9,333 nucleotides of DNA, taken from contig JALZUV010000057.1 of the NCBI GenBank assembly GCA_023301245.1, forward strand, positions 1 to 9,333, read 5' to 3'. The stretch's first letter is position 1, and each line of letters starts with the position of its first letter. Both the position numbers and the translations under genes were made by a program. Source of the stretch: Rickettsiales bacterium (lineage in GTDB: Bacteria; Pseudomonadota; Alphaproteobacteria; Rickettsiales; JALZUV01). The notes below the pieces were generated by a model. That model was given only the letters and a program-made list of their open reading frames with translations, was not told the DNA's origin and did no database searches. This document shows positions 7,501 through 9,333 of this stretch, piece after piece.

Positions 7501-8083
7501 GCTTTAAAATTTCAGGTTCAGACTGCGCCTGTTCATCCGTACCATGGCGCTGAATTTCCAAATAAAAACGATTGGGAAACAACTCCATCATTTCTTCTAA
7601 CCATGGCGTAACGACATCATTCCGATTTTTCAAAATACGCTGAATAAGCGGGCCACTCTGCCCACCACTCAAGGCAATAACGCCCTCAGTTTTACCTTTT
7701 AAAACTTCCCATTCGAGCAAAGGTGTGCCGTCAAATTCGGGCTTCGTATAGGCATTTGAAGCTATCTTTAGCAGGTTACTATAACCTTGCTCATTTTGCG
7801 CTAACAGCACTATTGGCTCTGGCTTTAGCTGAATATGATGGGTACGCATTCCCTCTTGCGGCATTGGCACAAAGTCAAGCTGACACCCCATGATGGGTTG
7901 CACACCTGCCTTGCTTAACCCTTCCGATAATTCGAGCGATCCGAACATGTTATTCGTATCGGTAATGGCCAGTGCAGGCATTTTATTTGCGACACAAAGT
8001 TTGACTAAATCTTTCGGTTTAATCGCTCCTTCCAACAACGAAAATGCTGAGTGGCAATGGAGGTGAATAAATTGCGAACTCAC
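4598..8083 (-). CDS. dnaE: DNA polymerase III alpha subunit (replicative polymerase)
   Basis: A 1161-residue, full-length DnaE of the C-family polymerases, the catalytic subunit of the replicative holoenzyme. An N-terminal PHP domain (about 5-270) begins FIHLHCHSAFSLLEG. The polymerase core has GPGRGSGAGS at 368-377 and catalytic aspartates D410 and D412 in PDFDIDF plus D566 in KFDFLGL, matching E. coli D401, D403 and D555. FNKSHAAAYA (756-765) and SLYRPGPMDNIP (643-654) are family hallmarks. A helix-hairpin-helix-like part lies near 864-893, the beta-clamp motif QDSLF at 923-927, and an OB-fold at about 995-1075. The PHP site is partly degraded: H9, H11, D42 and D208 remain, but T43, Q68 and Y210 stand where active PHP domains have His, Glu and His, so proofreading probably relies on a separate epsilon subunit. 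The start is GTG at 8083, which overlaps the lolD stop as GTGA and follows an AAAAAGG ribosome site; it places the PHP motif at the expected distance. Confidence 0.99.
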   Translation of the reverse strand: MSSQFIHLHCHSAFSLLEGAIKPKDLVKLCVANKMPALAITDTNNMFGSLELSEGLSKAGVQPIMGCQLDFVPMPQEGMRTHHIQLKPEPIVLLAQNEQGYSNLLKIASNAYTKPEFDGTPLLEWEVLKGKTEGVIALSGGQSGPLIQRILKNRNDVVTPWLEEMMELFPNRFYLEIQRHGTDEQAQSEPEILKLAAQHNLPIVATNDVYFATRKMHQAHDALMCIADGAYVSQSDRRKVTQEHYFKSTQEMCELFADLPEAIENTVNIAKRCSYMSPAREPILPRFGDIDEEIRQLKEQSEAGLQKRLESHVFKSDMDEATRVETAKKYTDRLDYELGVINGMGFPGYFLIVSDFIEWTKDNGIPVGPGRGSGAGSVVAWALLITDLDPLRYGLLFERFLNPERVSMPDFDIDFCQDRRDEVIRYVQERYGAQQVAQIITFGKLQARAVLRDVGRVMQLSYGQVDRICKLVPNNPAAPVTLQEAIDQEPTLRSAIREEEEIERMVEVALQLEGLYRHASTHAAGVVIGDRPLVELLPLYRDPRSDMLVVQYSMKYAEGAGLVKFDFLGLKTLSVLQTARDFIAKNEGVELDLLQLPEGDEATYKMLGEGDATGVFQLESSGMRDTLRKLKPDTLEDIIALVSLYRPGPMDNIPTYIARKHGREEATYLHPSLEKYLKETFGVMIYQEQVMQIAQDLASYSLGEADLLRRAMGKKIAAEMEAQRTLFTERAIANGVKEATAKDIFDLMAKFASYGFNKSHAAAYALIAYQTAYLKANYPAEFIAASMTYDIQNTEKLAIFAEDAKGRDIEVLPPCINYSFADFRTEKADDKKAVRYALGALKNVGRDAMEVLIVEREANGKFTDIFDMVTRVDSKVLNKRQMENLIRSGAFDCLNENRRQLIESLEKTLSFASAEADDADSGQDSLFAAAPEEMTIPKPIMADVPDWTKTERLNEEFVAIGFFLSGHPLAGYVPAMEGLRRTTAANLVGRLGSDYSAVKLAGIVGDIKYKRSQKGRFAFVGLSDETATFEVSIFDEKMLDEKRDILQSGNMVVVIAEGKQDDSGIRLIAKNVVALEEALKAPKIGVRRTVQSFEVSDSTAVIVLKEALAEFEKELGQPISINVVVNAEESVTILLAKRYELTLQDVERIEQRLAHAKQKAA

Positions 8084-8751
8084 GATAATGTGCCTTTTTC
8101 CAACACCACTGAACGACCAATACGTAACGCTAAATCGCGGTTATGAGTAGCAATGAGCGCCGCCATGTTGCGTTCTTTAATAGCCCTCATCAGCAATGAA
8201 AATACAGTTTCTGATGTATCGACATCTAAGTTACCTGTTGGCTCATCGGCCAGCAGCAACACAGGATCATTCGCCAATGCACGCGCAATGGCCACTCGTT
8301 GCATTTCGCCGCCTGAAAGTTGTGCTGGGCGATGCGTCATGCGTTCTTGCAGCCCAAACTCTTCAAGCAATTTTTTCGCATGAGCAGCCGCATCACTTGG
8401 CTTTTTACCCACCACTAATTGCGGGAGTATTACATTTTCTAAGGCCGTAAATTCTGGCAGCAAATGATGAAACTGATAAACAAAACCCAACGATTGGCCA
8501 CGCAATTGTGTCATCTCTTTTTCAGTCAAATTTGCTGAATCTTTGCCTTGCAAGCTTACCGTGCCCGTTTCCGCTTTAGCAAGTAACCCTGCAATTTGCA
8601 GCAAGGTAGTTTTGCCCGAACCTGACGCACCAACCAGTGCCACCCCCTCGCCCGCATCAATTTCTAAATCAATATTTCGCAACACTTCCAGCTTACCGTC
8701 AGGTTGTGGAAACGATTTTGCAACGTTCGATAATGATAAAATATTACTCAT
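8080..8751 (-). CDS. lolD: Lipoprotein-releasing ABC transporter ATP-binding subunit LolD
   Basis: A 223-residue ABC ATPase that drives the Lol complex, which extracts mature lipoproteins from the outer leaflet of the inner membrane for transfer to LolA and the outer membrane. Walker A GASGSGKT is at 41-48, Q-loop Gln93 in FVYQFHHLLPEFTALENV (the FHHLLPEF wording is typical of LolD), signature LSGGE at 145-149, Walker B LLLADE at 165-170 with Glu170, D-loop GNLD at 173-176, and switch His203. All catalytic elements are intact and the length is normal. The ATG at 8751 has GGAGG at 8765-8761, nine bases upstream, within the end of the permease gene, which it overlaps by eight bases (ATGAGTAA). 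The stop overlaps the dnaE GTG by four bases. MacB and FtsE are related ATPases, but the adjacent LolC/E permease settles the assignment. Confidence 0.97.
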   Translation of the reverse strand: MSNILSLSNVAKSFPQPDGKLEVLRNIDLEIDAGEGVALVGASGSGKTTLLQIAGLLAKAETGTVSLQGKDSANLTEKEMTQLRGQSLGFVYQFHHLLPEFTALENVILPQLVVGKKPSDAAAHAKKLLEEFGLQERMTHRPAQLSGGEMQRVAIARALANDPVLLLADEPTGNLDVDTSETVFSLLMRAIKERNMAALIATHNRDLALRIGRSVVLEKGTLS

Positions 8752-9333
8752 AACGCAACGCCTCCGCAGGGTCTAATTTTGCCGCACGGCGTGCAGGATA
8801 CAGCGTTGCGAGAAACGATAATACTAACGCCATTGCCACCACTAAACCCACTTCCATCCAATCAACTTCTGCAGGCAAAGTAGAGAGGAAATATAAATTC
8901 CCTCCAAGCAATTGTTGCCCTGTTGCTGCTTCAAACCATGCTCGGAAATTCTCTGCATTCAGCGCAATGACAATGCCTAGCACCACCCCCACAAGCGTCG
9001 CTAGAGCTCCAATGCGCAACCCCATATAGACAAATATTTTTTGAATAGATCCGCGAGTTACGCCGTAAGCACGCATCACCGCAATATCGCGCTGTTTATC
9101 TTTTACCAACATAACCAAGCTCGCGATAATATTAAACGCCGCCACCAGTAATATCATCATCAAGATTAAGAACATGACCGTGCGCTGCACATTCAATGCC
9201 TCAAACACTGCGCCGTTGGTTTGCTGCCAATCGAGCACGCGATAATCACGACCTAGTTTTTGCTGTAGCACAGCCGTGAATTTGCCCGTATCATCCAGCG
9301 AATTCAGGGTAATTTCAATCGCACCTGCACTGT
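8744..9333 (-). CDS. lolC: LolC/LolE-family lipoprotein-releasing permease, C-terminal part (truncated by window edge)
   Basis: The reading frame stays open to the right edge, so the gene starts outside the window; GTG at 9271 is an internal Val, since in-frame sequence ahead of it (SAGAIEITLNSLDDTGKFTA) matches the periplasmic domain of the family. About 195 residues are visible. The end of the periplasmic domain includes the conserved DWQQTNGAVFEAL pattern, followed by the membrane segment in VMFLILMMILLVAAFNIIASL and the cytoplasmic loop VKDKQRDIAVMRAYGVTRG that couples to LolD. Two more membrane segments follow, with the usual FtsX-domain ending YPARRAAKLDPAEALRYE. This is the complete C-terminal FtsX-like permease domain with three membrane helices. 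LolC and LolE are hard to separate on this part alone; a single LolF-type homodimeric permease is also possible because no second permease follows lolD. The gene symbol is therefore provisional. Confidence 0.93.
   Translation of the reverse strand, partial: SAGAIEITLNSLDDTGKFTAVLQQKLGRDYRVLDWQQTNGAVFEALNVQRTVMFLILMMILLVAAFNIIASLVMLVKDKQRDIAVMRAYGVTRGSIQKIFVYMGLRIGALATLVGVVLGIVIALNAENFRAWFEAATGQQLLGGNLYFLSTLPAEVDWMEVGLVVAMALVLSFLATLYPARRAAKLDPAEALRYE
8761..8765 (-). promoter_or_regulatory. Shine-Dalgarno sequence of lolD inside the permease gene
   Basis: GGAGG on the minus strand, nine bases before the lolD ATG at 8751. It lies within the last codons of the upstream permease gene, so ribosomes finishing that gene are well placed to restart on lolD. 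Confidence 0.65.

Noticed and set aside
9269..9271. GTG as start of the LolC/E gene
   Set aside because: The frame is open to the window edge and the residues ahead of this codon match the conserved periplasmic part of the family, so the gene is truncated rather than starting here.

Overview
Every gene I can support lies on the minus strand. The window reads as chromosomal DNA of a moderately AT-rich alphaproteobacterium, most plausibly a Rickettsiales or similar host-associated lineage. Two things suggest this. A lolC/E - lolD - dnaE run is an arrangement familiar from Alphaproteobacteria. A virB3 - virB4 - virB6 block, with a second secreted or membrane protein starting directly after virB6, is the layout of the Rickettsiales 'rvh' type IV secretion system. 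The taxonomic call is inference from gene content and order; there is no rRNA gene to confirm it.

Right part (4598-9333, transcribed leftward): a truncated LolC/LolE-family permease runs off the right edge, overlaps lolD by 8 bases, and lolD overlaps dnaE by 4 bases. The first two form the ABC machine that releases lipoproteins from the inner membrane for delivery to the outer membrane. dnaE encodes the complete replicative polymerase (alpha subunit of Pol III). The overlaps imply one transcript with translational coupling. The slot after lolD, which holds lolE in E. coli, is occupied by dnaE here.

Middle (4487-4597): the only real intergenic gap, 111 bases between dnaE and virB3. It has no convincing terminator, a modest sigma70-like promoter candidate, a pair of perfect 7-base direct repeats around the candidate -35 position, and a strong Shine-Dalgarno sequence for virB3, which starts with GTG.

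Left part (1-4486): virB3, virB4 and a virB6 paralogue with a signal peptide and a long polar loop, followed by the first 20 codons of another gene that overlaps the virB6 stop as ATGA. These encode the inner-membrane part of a type IV secretion system: VirB3 partners with the VirB4 ATPase, and VirB6 contributes to the membrane channel. In Rickettsiales this sub-cluster is separate from virB8-B11/virD4 and carries several virB6 copies in tandem, so the truncated gene is probably the next virB6, although only its signal sequence is visible.

I see no RNA genes, CRISPR arrays, insertion sequences or frameshifts. Apart from the type IV secretion block the content is ordinary housekeeping. I did not find a clearly undescribed system; the points most worth a second look concern the VirB6 array, its loop, and the dnaE-virB3 junction.
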